Position numbers and translations under genes: made by a program | Origin: Romanomermis culicivorax | Lineage: Eukaryota > Nematoda > Enoplea > Mermithida > Mermithidae | Length of the DNA stretch: 64,000 nucleotides | Direction of reading: 5' to 3' | Assembly (NCBI GenBank): GCA_963922205.1 | Contig: CAWUHX010000014.1 | Span: 1,238,001 to 1,302,000, forward strand | Shown here: one piece after another, positions 1 through 10,788 of the stretch | How positions within the stretch are numbered: the stretch's first letter is position 1 | How the letters are laid out: each line of letters begins with the position of its first letter | Notes under the pieces: generated by a model | Databases searched by the model: none | The model's input: the letters and a program-made list of their open reading frames with translations, nothing else | Told to the model about the DNA's origin: nothing

Positions 1-2600
1 GAGTAGTGGATTACTGTAGAAATACGCGCACAGTGTCGCCATGTGACACTAGTCATGAAATTCAGGTTCGTGTAGATTACGACCGATTTTAGCTCATCGT
101 TACCCAATTTTTTTTTGTTTTTTGTTTTTTTGGTGACTTTTCATCAATACTGTTTACTTGATGATCAGAGTTGGATTTTTCTGCTACGCTACATCTCAAA
201 CGCCAGATCGACGGACGTTTAGGATTTACAATCACAGAAAAAATATTCATGATCACTAGTACTATTGCAGCAACAAAAATGCATCATGCAGCTGCTCTAT
301 GGTTTGATACTTACAAGGTAATGTCTTAAGAATTAAATTCCGAAAATATACATACTGTTATACTGCATGCTAATAATGTTGCATTAATCTTTTTGGTACA
401 TGGGTAATATTTACACAAAAATTTGCATAAATGCACAGCTGTGTGCATACATATGCAACATAAGAACTTTGAAAGTGTCAGACCCATATTTTTGTCAAAA
501 GTGCTCAGAATCGATTCAAAACTGATGATAATGCTTTAAAACTTCGTTTTCATATGTTTCTCATTGGTCTCTTTCAGATCTGACAAAAAATTCAACTTTA
601 AAAACATTTTAAAATCATATTTATTATATTTTTAAGGGCAACATTCATTTGAGAAAAAATTTAAAACTAAATTTCATGGCATAAAAATCACAAATAATGC
701 TGGACGTCGGCCAGGGTTTTGCCCTTATTCAGAAGGACACATATTCCTGGACTCGTTTGCTGGGGGTCCTGACCCCTGGCAGCATCTGAGTTGACTTTTC
801 GCAGAATTTTTTTGAGCATTATATCCTGAAACTATAGTCTGTTCTTCTCGAAATGCCTCCAAATTTTTAAATGTGGAAAGCAAGTAGAATTTCAGATTTT
901 TACGATTTTCTGATAAAGAGTATATAATGGAGTAATGGAAATTTGCGAGCATACTGAACTAACCTTTAACAATTTTTCGAGTGAAAAATTGAGCTCTATG
1001 TAAGCGATTTTGACGACGATATTGATTTGTGTCACTTTTCTATTTGGAAGCATTTTATAAAAAACAGACTATAGGTGCAAATTTTTTCCAAATAAATGTT
1101 GCAAGCAAATAACTTGAGCATAAAATTAATATGATTTTAAAATAGTTCTATGCTCTGTGGAGACTTGATGATGATATAATGACTTGGAAATTTCAAGTGA
1201 AAATGTTGAAAACTGCGAGGGAAAAGTTTCATTCTTTGTTGTAAAAAATTAGGTGCTGACCACTCCAAAGTTTCTATGCTGTGTATGTATGAACAGGACC
1301 ATACATTTGAATTTTCAAATTTTGAAATGAAAACTGGGAAATTTCATGTGAAAATGTTGAAAATTATTAGGGCAAATAATTTAATTTTTCCTGTTGCAAC
1401 TAAAAAAGCATACTGACCAACATCTAAAAACGAAGTTCATAAATATTCTGATCAGTTTTGACTGAGTTCTGAGCATTTCTGGAAAAATTAGAGTCTGACA
1501 TCCCTCCGAAAAAATCATGGTTGTTACTCCATCTATACCAGATCTCAACAATAGTGAAAGTTTAAAAGATGCTGAGATATGCATTAGACAGATAATTCTA
1601 ATAACTACAATAATATCCATTTCATGAAGTGATCACTCGGATTGTTGATGTAATGAACACTTCTGAACTTTAAGGAAGTTCAAGAACTCAATTGAGTGAG
1701 ATCAGCTTGCTATTTTGTGGAAAACTTATCCAATATCAAAGAACTTTATTTTTCACTTTTCCATATCAGCTAAAGTTCCTGTTGGTAAACGTTCGGTTGT
1801 TTAGCACATTTATGCAAATTTCAGTGTAAACATGGTTTATGTGCAAGAATATTTTGTGTAACATAACTCAGGACAATGTAATGCACCTCGAAATTAGAAG
1901 ATTTCTTGAAAACGTACTGTTGAATGACTTACAATTTTAAATTTTTTCTGTGGTCGATGCATGTAAAATTGTGCATATTTTCCTTCTCCACCTTTCTATC
2001 TCTCTCCTCATTTTATCTTAGGGTTTAGTCTCTGGATTTCCGCTCTCGAGAATAATATTTCTCAGTTTCTCGCGAACCTAATTAAAAAATTTTATACGCT
2101 TACAAAAGTAAACGAGAATGAATAGGGTAAGGAAGATCCTCTCCATAGTTAGAAATGGAAACCTTGAAAAGAAAAGATGTTGCTAGTTTTTAATCGATTT
2201 TTTGGCGTCAGCAAGCTGTATAAGTAATTTCAAGATATAAAAGTAGAAAAGTTTTTGATGTTATTCAATATTGATTACTGTAGAATTTTTATCCTAGCCC
2301 TCAACACGTTATTTTTTCCTTAGTTGATTTGTTGATAAAACATATACGAAAGGAGAAAAAAATCGCCCACTCTGACATATTATATGAAAATTTGATGAGA
2401 CATTTCGTCCGGTCGATTCCCTGATCAGCCCACGCTCATTTGCTTATACACCAAAACATTATTATTAGTGCAATCCTGAAAAAGATAGCCGTGTTTGGTA
2501 GAAAATTGTTTTTTTCCGCTCCCTGGTGTCCGGCGTGGAACAACAATGAAGGCTAATAAGGGCGCATATAGGCCGCCGGGCACATCCCCTAGGAGAGTCG
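1..2600. other. Gene-free stretch, AT-rich
   Basis: I see no convincing exon on either strand. The stretch carries scattered TACTGTAG/CTACAGTA-type octamers (for example near 14, 1899 and 2278), which recur throughout the window. It could be upstream intron sequence of the C2B gene whose last exon is at 4301-4656, or intergenic DNA. A short GC-richer patch at about 2520-2600 has no recognisable product. Confidence 0.5.
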
Positions 2601-2659
2601 TAGAATATGGCGATTCTAAAGAATGTGTCTAGAAAATGAAATATCGATTTGTTCGCCGC

Positions 2660-3895
2660 TACATCTTTTCTTTTCTTTTCTTTCTTTTGCATTTTTTCCT
2701 GTTCTTCCTTTTCTTACTTTTCTTTTTTTTGCTTTATCTTTTTTGCTTTTGCTTTTTTCTGCTTTTAATTTTTTCTTTTCTGCTTTTAATTTTCCCATTT
2801 CTGCTTTTCTTAAATTTCTTTGCTTTTCTTTTTTGCTTTTTTTATCTCGTTTTTCTTTGTTTTTTCCCTTATTTTCCCCGTTCTTGCTTTTATATTTTCA
2901 ATTTTCTTCACCTTTCTTGCTTTATTTTTTGTTTTTCTCTGCATTTCTTGCTTTTCCTTGCTTTTGTTGCTCATCTCGGCCTCCTCTTGTTTTTTTTTCA
3001 TGTTCCTTGCTTTCCTTTGCCTTTTTCTTTTCTTTTTTGTTCTTCTGTCTGCTTTACATTTTTGATTTTTGCTTTTCTTTGCTTTCCTTGCTTTTATTTT
3101 TTGATATTTTTCTGCTTTTCTCGGCCTTTTCGTATTTTCTTTTTTTGCTTTTCCTGCATTTTTTGCACTCTTTTTTTGATTTTCTTGCTTTAGCTTTTCA
3201 TGATTTTATTTGTTTGATTTGGTTTGCTTTTCTTGCTTTTTCGACTTCTTCTTGCTTTTTGGCGTTTTCTTGCTTTTTTGGCGTTTTCTTACTTTTTTGG
3301 CGTTTTCTTGCTTCTGCTTTTTCTTTGCTTTGCTTTTCTTGCTTTTCCCTGCATTTCTTGCATTTTTTCGCTTCTCCCTTTTGTTATTTCTTTTTCTCCT
3401 TTTCTATTACTTTTTTCATGGATATTTTTTTCTTGGTCCTATATTGCTTGTTTTTCCTTCCCTTACCTTTCTTTTTTGTTTTTCCTTCTTTTGCATTTTG
3501 CTCTTCTTTTGTTTTCTTTCTGCTTTTCTTGCTTTCGTTTTTGTTGCTTCTGTTTGCTTGCTTTTCTTTTCATGTTTATATTTTTTGCACTTCTTTGCTT
3601 TTCTTTGTTGTTTTTCTTTTCTTTTTCTTTTCTTTTCTTTGTTGTTTCTATTACTTTTCTTTTCTTTTCTTTGTTTCTTTGTTGTTCTTGCTTTGCTTTA
3701 TTTTGCTTTTTGCCTCTCTTGGACTTTTCTTGCTTATGTTTTTGTTGCTTCTGTTTTGTTGCTTTTTTTCATGTTTATATTTTTTGCGCTTTTGTGCTTT
3801 TCGTTGTTGTTCTTACTTTTCTTTTCATGTTTACATATTCTGTTTTTTTTGCTGTTCTTGCTTATCTCTCCCTGCTTCCCTCTGCTTTTGTTTCC
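2660..3895. repeat. Pyrimidine-rich low-complexity tract
   Basis: About 1.24 kb in which the plus strand is almost wholly T and C with scattered G, built from degenerate TTTTCTTGCTTTT-like words and very few A residues. Long open frames across it in several frames are by-products of this composition (Phe/Leu/Ser/Cys only) and are not genes. It may lie in an intron of the C2B gene that follows. Confidence 0.9.
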
Positions 3896-4300
3896 CTTGA
3901 GACAAACCCAAGTTGATCGACAGAAATATGGTCGATGACCGATACCCAAAATATACGAAAGGTCGACAAAACCCTATGGTCAATCGAAGAAATCAAACGT
4001 TAATAGTGAAAATGCACACAAAAAGATAAAAAAGTTGTATACAAAAGGCATAAATTCTCATCAAAAGAATAATCACTTTGCAGGAAAATTTATAAACTAC
4101 CGTATGGTATTATGCATATCGTAATCGGTTAAGTATTCATTGATTAAAGTTGATCGATTTTTTTCGGAAAATCGAACTTTACAAAATGTGTGTAAACTTT
4201 TCTGAGCCGCACACAATATAACACTAATTTTCTGCCGGAAAAAATTTTACGAAACTCTGCTACAGTAAAATATTACAGTAAACCTATATTTTTTCCAAAG

Positions 4301-4656
4301 ATCCTTACATCCGCATCACAATCAACCAAAACGGCCGCATCCAACATAAACAAACGCGCGTTCTCAAAGGCACCCAAAGCGCCGTTTTTAAAGAAGCGGT
4401 GATGTTTTTGGTGTCCGTCCGACCCGAAGATTTGGAAAACGCCGACATCGAAATCGCCGTCGTCGACGCGTCGCGTCAAGCGGACGCGGCGTCGATGGCG
4501 GCCGCATCCGCAGCCGCCGGCGACGACGCCATCGGCTACGTCTATTTTGGCAAAAGGGCCAAGGAAAAGTTGGAAAACGAGCAATGGTCGAATACGTTGA
4601 AAAATCCCGGCAAAGAAATACGCGGCGTGCATACGTTGCGGTTGGACGACGACTAA
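4301..4656 (+). CDS. Synaptotagmin-type C2B domain protein, last exon (partial)
   Basis: About 118 codons ending in TAA at 4654-4656, entered from a 3' splice site at 4299-4300 (pyrimidine-rich TTTTTTCCAAAG) in phase 2. The peptide begins DPYIRITINQNGR, continues with KQTRVLKGTQSAVFKEAVMF, then IEIAVVD and IGYVYFGKRA, and ends with an EQWSNTLKNPGKEI segment. This order is that of the C-terminal half of a synaptotagmin C2B domain: the DPYV strand, the KKT/NPxFNE strand, the hydrophobic VVD strand, the IG.v.lG turn and the final W...L..P...I helix. Such proteins bind phospholipid and calcium in vesicle exocytosis. The insertion SRQADAASMAAASAAAGDD replaces the usual short loop, and the NPxFNE motif is altered (SAVFKE), so calcium binding is uncertain. 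Codons here are clearly GC-richer than the surroundings. Upstream exons were not found and may lie left of the window. AATAAA at 4798-4803 could end the transcript. Confidence 0.8.
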
Positions 4657-4689
4657 TTTTTTAGAGGAGAGCAAACAAAAAAACTTGGA

Positions 4690-5740
4690 TCGTACTGTGC
4701 ATATAATGCTGAGAATTACTGTAGCTTTTGATGAAAGAGTTGTGTGAGAGAATATTAGCTGAAAGTTCTAGGGCATACTGTAAGTATACAAAAGTACAAT
4801 AAATGGTTTTCGGGGCATCAGTAGCATTCTAAGCCTAAGCCTAAGCCTAAGCCTAAGCCTAAGCCTAAGCCTGAGCCTAAGCCTAAGCCTAAGCCTAAGC
4901 CTAAGCCTAAGCCTAAGCCTAAGCCCAAGCCTAAGCCTAAGCCTAAGTCTAAGTCTAAGCCTAAGTGTGAGCCCTAAGCCTAAACCTGAGCCTAAGCCGA
5001 AGCGGTGTTCTGTAACTGAGTTGATATACTGTAAATCTGACTATGGAAGTTCAAGAAGAGCCTGTTGATTTTGATTGAATGCAACTATCGAATTATGCAG
5101 TTTATACTTTTTCCTTGTAAAATTATACAACTTCGAAAGAATACTCTAGGTTCACAAAAAAAAACAGTAAATATTGTTTTTGGAAGCAGCGACATACTTT
5201 AATCAACTGTAGTTGTTATTTTCAGCTTGAAATCTCAAACAAAGTTTACCATCAACTAGGCGATATGCTGTACCTGAGCTGCACTACTGTACAATTTCGA
5301 ATATGATATTCCAGAAAGAACATGTTGATTTTGATTTTATGAAACTATCCAATTGTGCAGTTTACAATTGTTTCTTGTAATATGCTGCAAGTTCCAGACA
5401 ATACTGTAAGCTTACAAAAGTACAATGGTTTTTCGGACAGGTGGCATACTGTTAGTATTTTTAGAGCAACTATAGTTATCATCATTCGGATTACAATCTG
5501 AAATGAGCTGCACTACTGTACATGAGACGCTAGAAGGAACCTGTTAACTCTGGTTTTATGAAACTATCGAATTGTGCAGTTTACAATTGTTTCTTGTAAC
5601 ATGCTGCAAGTTTTAGAGAATACTGTAAGTTTACAAAAGTACAATGGTTTTTCGGACAGGTGACACTGTTAGTATATGTGGAGCAAATATAGTTATTACA
5701 TTCGGCCGAAACCTGAGCTCAATTACTGTACGTTTTAAAC
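4690..5740. repeat. Tandem satellite-like units of about 225-270 bp
   Basis: Three imperfect tandem units (about 5026-5290, 5290-5520, 5518-5740) share the landmarks TGTTGATTTTGATT, CAGTTTACAATTGTTTC, a run ending in ACAAAAGTACAATGG, and GAGCTGCACTACTGTAC. Part of another unit (about 4690-4830) precedes the telomere-type array and overlaps the 3' flank of the C2B exon. The units are visibly diverged. Confidence 0.75.
4830..5003 (+). repeat. Interstitial nematode-type telomere repeat array (TTAGGC)n
   Basis: About 29 head-to-tail hexamers reading CCTAAG on the plus strand (TTAGGC on the minus strand), mostly perfect, with variants such as GCCTGA, GCCCAA and GTCTAA towards the right end. It sits inside a satellite unit, so it is internal and not a chromosome end. 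TTAGGC is the telomere repeat of most nematodes. Confidence 0.9.
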
Positions 5741-6577
5741 ATGGAAAAATCTGGAATTATTAGGACATTTATCTCTGTTTTATGAGAAGGAAGAGGATGT
5801 ATCACACAATTCTTACTGTAGAAGATATGGAGGAATACAGTAAGATGCGATTTTAACCTACTTTACCGCTTTTTTCGTCAATTTTCATTAATGTGCCTGA
5901 TAATGCGTAATGTTAAACTTTCGGGAAATAGCATCTTTCCGGCTTTTCGTGATTATATCGTTCTATTTTGCACAAGATACAGTAATTACGGTACCCTTTG
6001 TGAAAACATAATTTTCCCATGATCTTTTCGCGCATATTTTGTGTTTATGACGGCGCCAAAAGGGTCTTTGGAGTCAAATTTTTTATAGCTTATTTTGTAA
6101 GTTTTTCCTTTCCTTCTTCATGCTATGTGATGGAAAGAATAAAGTATTGTCTATATTCGAGTAAAGCTATTTAATCTTTGGATTCGTGTTGAATTGGATC
6201 AAAATTTGACAAATCGACTTTTTTCTGCCAGACTTACATGTGTCCAAACTTCTAAGCGTGAATTCCATAAAAAATTCGAAATTGTGCTTTCTGCTGAGAA
6301 TTTGAAAATATCATAAAAATCTATTCAATTTGTTAGTAGTACGGATCAAAGATTAAATGCAAATCATGAGTTTCGAAATTTCGAAGCAAAAAATGGAATG
6401 TAAAAACTTGTTTATACAGATGCAATCAGGCGAAAGCAAGAATTCGAAAGAGATTGAGTGTTTTGACAAATTTCTGTTACTGTTTGCAAGTAGTAAAAGT
6501 AGAAGGAGTTAATTCGATTGACTTTTGTGCACTGTGATTGAGAATTTCTCCATATATTCTATATTGGCAGAGAGAAC
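5741..6577. other. Gene-free stretch
   Basis: AT-rich sequence with several TACTGTA/TACAGTA words and no recognisable exon, RNA gene or repeat. Confidence 0.5.
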
Positions 6578-7417
6578 CAGCGTTTTTTTTTGTGCACGGA
6601 CATTTGCGCCAATTGGCACAAGAGGCCAAAAAAATTTGTGCCAATGGCACAAAAAAATTTTTTTTCCAGAGACATACTGAAAACTGCGGAAAAGTTTTAG
6701 GCCAAAAGTTTGATAAAAAGCCTAACGTTTAACGCATTAATTTTTTGTAAAAATCGTGCCCAATCTATTTTTCAGCTAACCATGTCAGTCAGTGAGAAAA
6801 GAAAAAACTGTGCAACAAAATAGTTCACGAAATCCCAAAAAGAAATGGAATGCTGAGACAATTTAAATAGCTCTAGAATTGTTCAGGAAGTTCAAATTGA
6901 TTCAATTTTCGACTACGAACGAATATCTATGTTATGTATATTTAACAACCATGTAAAGACTAGAGAAAATAAAGTAGAAAATCGTGTTAATTTTCGATCG
7001 AAACATTGTACCATTATCAACGATATTGACTTTTCTATTTGAATCAATCAAACACAAAAATAATTTCAGTTTTAAATCCGAATCTGACTGAATGAAGAGA
7101 GAATATTCAGAATTTCTTTTCACTCATCAGTCTTGACAGCCTATAAAGTTTGCTGCAACGATACTAATACACTAATCGAAGAGAAATCGTTTGCGTTCGG
7201 GTCAAATATACGAATGGGAAATATTATATTCATTGATTCGGCGCGAAGCGCCGAAAATTTTTTGCATTTTCAGCCCCTAAAACGTCTACAAATCAAGGAA
7301 ATTTAATGTTTGACCAGCCAAAAAATTTGTGCCAATTGGCACAAACGCTCAAAATTTTTTGTGCCATTCCAAATTTTTTTGTGCCAAAAACCATGTTTTG
7401 GCACAAAAAAAACACTG
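6578..7417. mobile_element. hAT-like non-autonomous element (family C)
   Basis: An 840-bp element with terminal inverted repeats CAGCGTTTTTTTTTGTGC (left) and GGCACAAAAAAAACACTG (right). It is flanked by a perfect 8-bp target duplication GAGAGAAC (6570-6577 and 7418-7425). Both arms are full of TTGTGCCAATTGGCACAA-type palindromes. The right arm also holds GGCGCGAAGCGCC (about 7241). No transposase is encoded. Eight-base duplications and CAG(T/C)G ends are typical of hAT transposons. Relatives occur at 11707-12430 and 56573-56830. Confidence 0.85.
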
Positions 7418-7587
7418 GAGAGAACACACAACAGAGCTTTTTTTGTGATTGTGACCCGTTTGCACCATACCTGTAATTGGTGGGGGGGGGGGGGAAGGTT
7501 GGGGGGAGGGATGACCCCCACCCTCAACTTGGTCGAATCCTATACCCAAATGTTGGGACCCCCAACTTGGTCAACCCTATACCCAAC

Positions 7588-8822
7588 CACCGTTTTTTTC
7601 CTCAAATGGAGTCTTTTGAGGAAAAAAATTTCGAAATGAGGAAAAAAATTTTGGGTATGGTTCTCATTGTGGAAAAAATATTGGGGAACTCTAAACCGGA
7701 AAGATGCATTTTGGTGGACTTTAAAAGGTCAAAATCTCAAAATTTTCCGGCGCTTCGCGCCGGTCATGGGTATAATTATAACTATATTCTATCAGGCGCG
7801 GCCGTTAGCATATCTACTTCGACTTACCAATTAATGCTCAACAGTTTCTATCAATCAAGTTAGCTCGTTTCATTTTCTAATCGTTTACAGTCAATTATGT
7901 CGCCGAAAATAGAGATTTTTCATCAAGTCTCTCAATTTTTTCTCTCGATGATTGGAATTTTTTAAACGTTTGAAATCTGAACTTATGCCTTTATTGAGGG
8001 TGGAAGTTAAAGATATTACTCTAGACCGCGATTTTAAAACATTGTTCACGAATTGTCTGATGGACAGATTTATTTTTCAGCGTTTTAGAATACAAAAACC
8101 CAAAAATTTTTCCGGCGCTCTGCGCCGGAATGGCAAGCAAATTACACTTCATCAGTCTGATTTTAAATTATTTCCCAACGTTCTGAAGGTTCATTTTTCA
8201 GCGTTTTAGAAAGTGAAAACCAAAAAAATTTTTACGGCGCTCCGCGCAGGACCAAGAAATAAATAAAATTCGATGATTCTAATCGAAATCACAGAAATGT
8301 TGATAGCAGATGAATTCATGAGAACTCTATCATTAACTTGCTTTATCCGCTCCTATAGAACACCAATATATTCTTCATGAGCTCATTTTGACTAACATAA
8401 CCAGAATTTTCTCAATTGCAAATTTTTCAGGAATTTCAGATTGCAAACGTTTAAAAAATTCCAATGATCGAGAGAAAAAAATGAGAGAATTGATGAAAAA
8501 TCTCTATTTTCGGCGACATAATTGACTGTAAACGATTAGAAAATGAAACGAGCTAACTTGATTGATAGAAACTGTTGAGCATTAATTAGTAAGTCGAAGT
8601 AGATATGCTAACGGCCGCGCCTGATAGAATATAGTTACACCCCTGACCGGTGCGAAGCGCCGGAAAATTTTGAGATTTTGACCTTTTAAAGTCCACGAAA
8701 ACGCATCTTTTCGGTTTAGAGTTCCCCAAAATTTTTTCCACAATGAGAACCATGCCCAAAATTTTTTTCCTCATTCCGAAATTTTTTTCCTCAAAAGACC
8801 TCATTTGAGGAAAAAAACAGTG
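7588..8822. mobile_element. Foldback element (family E) nested in MITE A1
   Basis: Two inverted arms of about 390 bp (7588-7980 and 8435-8822) enclose a spacer of about 450 bp. The ends are CACCGTTTTTTTCCTC and its inverse GAGGAAAAAAACAGTG. Each arm carries GGCGCTTCGCGCC or its close inverse, and the common stretch GTTAGCATATCTACTTCG. The flanks TACCCAAC/CCCCAAAC match at only 5 of 8 bases. The copy at 56992-58740 has the same ends with a better duplication. Half copies lie at 35060-35850. There is no coding capacity. Confidence 0.8.
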
Positions 8823-8840
8823 CCCCAAACTGGTCGGACC

Positions 8841-9075
8841 CATACCTTTAAGACCTCCGACCAGTTGGGGGAGGGGGTTAAATCTAAAATTTGAGGGGGG
8901 GGGGGTCGAAATAAGTCGAAATTTTCCCCAAAAAAAGCCAAAAAAATACACTTTTTTGCAAATTTTTTTAATTTTTTCCAAACTAGGGGGGGGGGGGGGT
9001 TGGATGATGTTGGGTACATGGTTGGCCAAGCTGGGGGGGGGGGTCGCCCCCAACCCCCTCCCAAGTACAGGTATG
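8841..9075. mobile_element. MITE family A, copy A2 (nested)
   Basis: A 235-bp element from CATACCTTTAAGACC to TACAGGTATG with a perfect 8-bp duplication GTCGGACC (8833-8840, 9076-9083). The interior has G runs of 8-13 and the conserved words CCGACCAGTTGGGGG and GGTTGGCCAAG. It lies in the right end of A1. Confidence 0.9.
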
Positions 9076-9186
9076 GTCGGACCTCTTACAGGTTAGGTTT
9101 GCACATATACAAACGGTAGCCAATATTTCGTTTTTACAATTTGTACATATTGAGCTTAGAATTTAGAAAAAAAGTGATCTTAGAAT

Positions 9187-9600
9187 CATGCCTGTAAGAG
9201 GTTCGACCAGTTGGGCCGGGGCATACCTGTAAGACCTCCGACCAGTTGGGGGGGGGGGGGGGGGGGGGAGGGGGCGGGTCGAAAAAAGTCGAAATTTTTC
9301 CCAAAAAAGGCCAAAAAAATCCACTTTTTTGCAATTTTTTTAATTTTGTCCAAACTGGGGGGATTGGGTGATGTTGAGTACCAGGTTGGCCAAGTTGGGA
9401 AGTTGGCAGGGTCCCCCCAACCCCCCCCAAGTACAGGTATGGGCCGGGAGGGGTTAACCGAAATTTTTAGGATGGTCTCGAAATTTCCAAAATTATGGGA
9501 AAGAGAGGGAGGTCGAAAAGACCCTAAAAAAATTCGAAAAAAATTCAAAAATTTTCCCAAAAACGGTCAAAAAAGCCCCTCTTTTCCTATTTGGACTTTT
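9187..9600. mobile_element. MITE family A, older copy interrupted by A3
   Basis: CATGCCTGTAAGAGGTTCGACCAG at 9187 is a diverged family A left end. It is broken at 9222 by copy A3 and resumes at about 9442 with the family interior (GGTCGAAAAGACC, TTTTCCCAAAAACGG). The right end was not found. Confidence 0.65.
9222..9441. mobile_element. MITE family A, copy A3
   Basis: A 220-bp element from CATACCTGTAAGACC to TACAGGTATG, flanked by GGCCGGGG/GGCCGGGA (7 of 8 match). It contains a run of 21 consecutive G at 9248-9268, the longest homopolymer G run in the window. Confidence 0.88.
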
Positions 9601-10788
9601 TCTAGTGTTTTGACACTTGAGAAAGCTAACCAGCACATTTTCAATGCGCGGAATGGCCCCTACAGAAAAATCCTACCTACATCAAGAATCGAACCTGGTC
9701 CACCAGCCTATGGACATAATGCGTGTACCACTACACAATTTCCCAGCACTGCGCCCTTCGGGCCCAGCTGCTGTACCCTAAGCCTAAGCCTATGGAAAAT
9801 TTTAAAGGAAAAATAAATGTCTTACCCACTAATTGCAAAAATCGATGAAAATCGAAATTATTGAAATGCTGAACTCAAATTAGATTTCCAAATTCGTTGA
9901 CTTTCAACAATAAAGGGTAATATTTCCAACATGGTCAGAAAATTTGCATAATAAGCCTGAAAATAGTTATATGTTAATCTTATGGCAAAATACCCTGCAG
10001 AATTTGAACCGGTCGTTCCAATTTCGTCATTTTTTCTTTCCGCACTTCCATTTTACCTGTAATAATTAAGAAATAACTATTTATGGTATAAGCGGGTGGT
10101 AAATTCATTTCGGGCGCTTCGCGCCCAAAATGAATTTCACCCAAAAGTTCTGCAAGCCTGTTTTTCATACAAAATATGCACAAAAATCATGAAAAAAGCT
10201 GTCTTGGAAAAAGTTCAGGGGGGGGGAGTGTTTGACGATTTTTTATCCCTCTATGTGCATGTATGGCTAGAATTACATTTTCTGACCGCGCACTGGAATA
10301 ATATAGAAAAATTATTAAATAAGAACTAAAATTCGGACACAAATTTAATTTGGGAATTGTGATGTATAAGTACAATGATACTGCTGAAAATTTTAAATGT
10401 AAAAAATTGGGGGGGGGGGGGAATTCCCCACCTTCCCCCTCTAAATACGGGCCTGGCTGCAGTCAGTGTTTTTTGCCAAAAGCTGTTGCCCAATTTGAGA
10501 AAACTCCAAAATTTTTTTCCTCAAGAGGAAGGATCAATTCTTTTTGTTTCCTTGCTTAAAAATCGTTCGAAATAATTTCTGGTGTGTTTTTTGAACGTTT
10601 CTCATTAATTTGCATCGTATTCCGCCAAGAAACGATATTTTTTTGGCAAAAAGTTTTGAGCTATGACCTGCTTGTAAATAAATATTTAAATTAGTTTACA
10701 AGTGCCAAGCAACAGAATAATTCATTTGTTTTGTTCACAGATTGTACATTTGATTTCATTATTTGACAACCTTTCTAGCCAAGCGAAT
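9601..10788. other. Gene-free stretch with repeat fragments
   Basis: Holds a dispersed segment (about 9640-9790) that ends in CCCTAAGCCTAAGCC and has an inverted relative near 61480-61680, a GGGCGCTTCGCGCCC hairpin at about 10113, and a family H fragment (about 10130-10275) with ATGCACAAAAATCATGAAAAAAGC and a G run. A C-rich patch follows a G run at 10410-10440. No exon is supported. Confidence 0.5.

Larger units (their letters stand above)
7466..9096. mobile_element. MITE family A, copy A1 (outer, interrupted twice)
   Basis: The left end CATACCTGTAATTGG at 7466 and the right end CTTACAGGTTAG at 9096 are separated by two younger insertions (7588-8822 and 8841-9075). The outer flanks are a perfect 8-bp duplication GTTTGCAC (7458-7465 and 9097-9104), which shows that the two outer pieces were once one short element. 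Family A is hAT-like with G- or C-run interiors. Confidence 0.85.

Noticed and set aside
2623-3938. Several long open frames (up to 425 codons) in the pyrimidine tract
   Set aside because: They translate almost only to Phe, Leu, Ser and Cys in every frame, as expected from T/C-only DNA. No domain or splice logic is present.
4273-4674. 133-codon minus-strand frame over the C2B exon
   Set aside because: It is the antisense shadow of a GC-richer coding exon; the plus strand gives a recognisable C2B domain.
8586-9560. Proline-rich minus-strand frames
   Set aside because: They are translations of C runs in family A MITEs and the foldback arm, and they cross target duplications.
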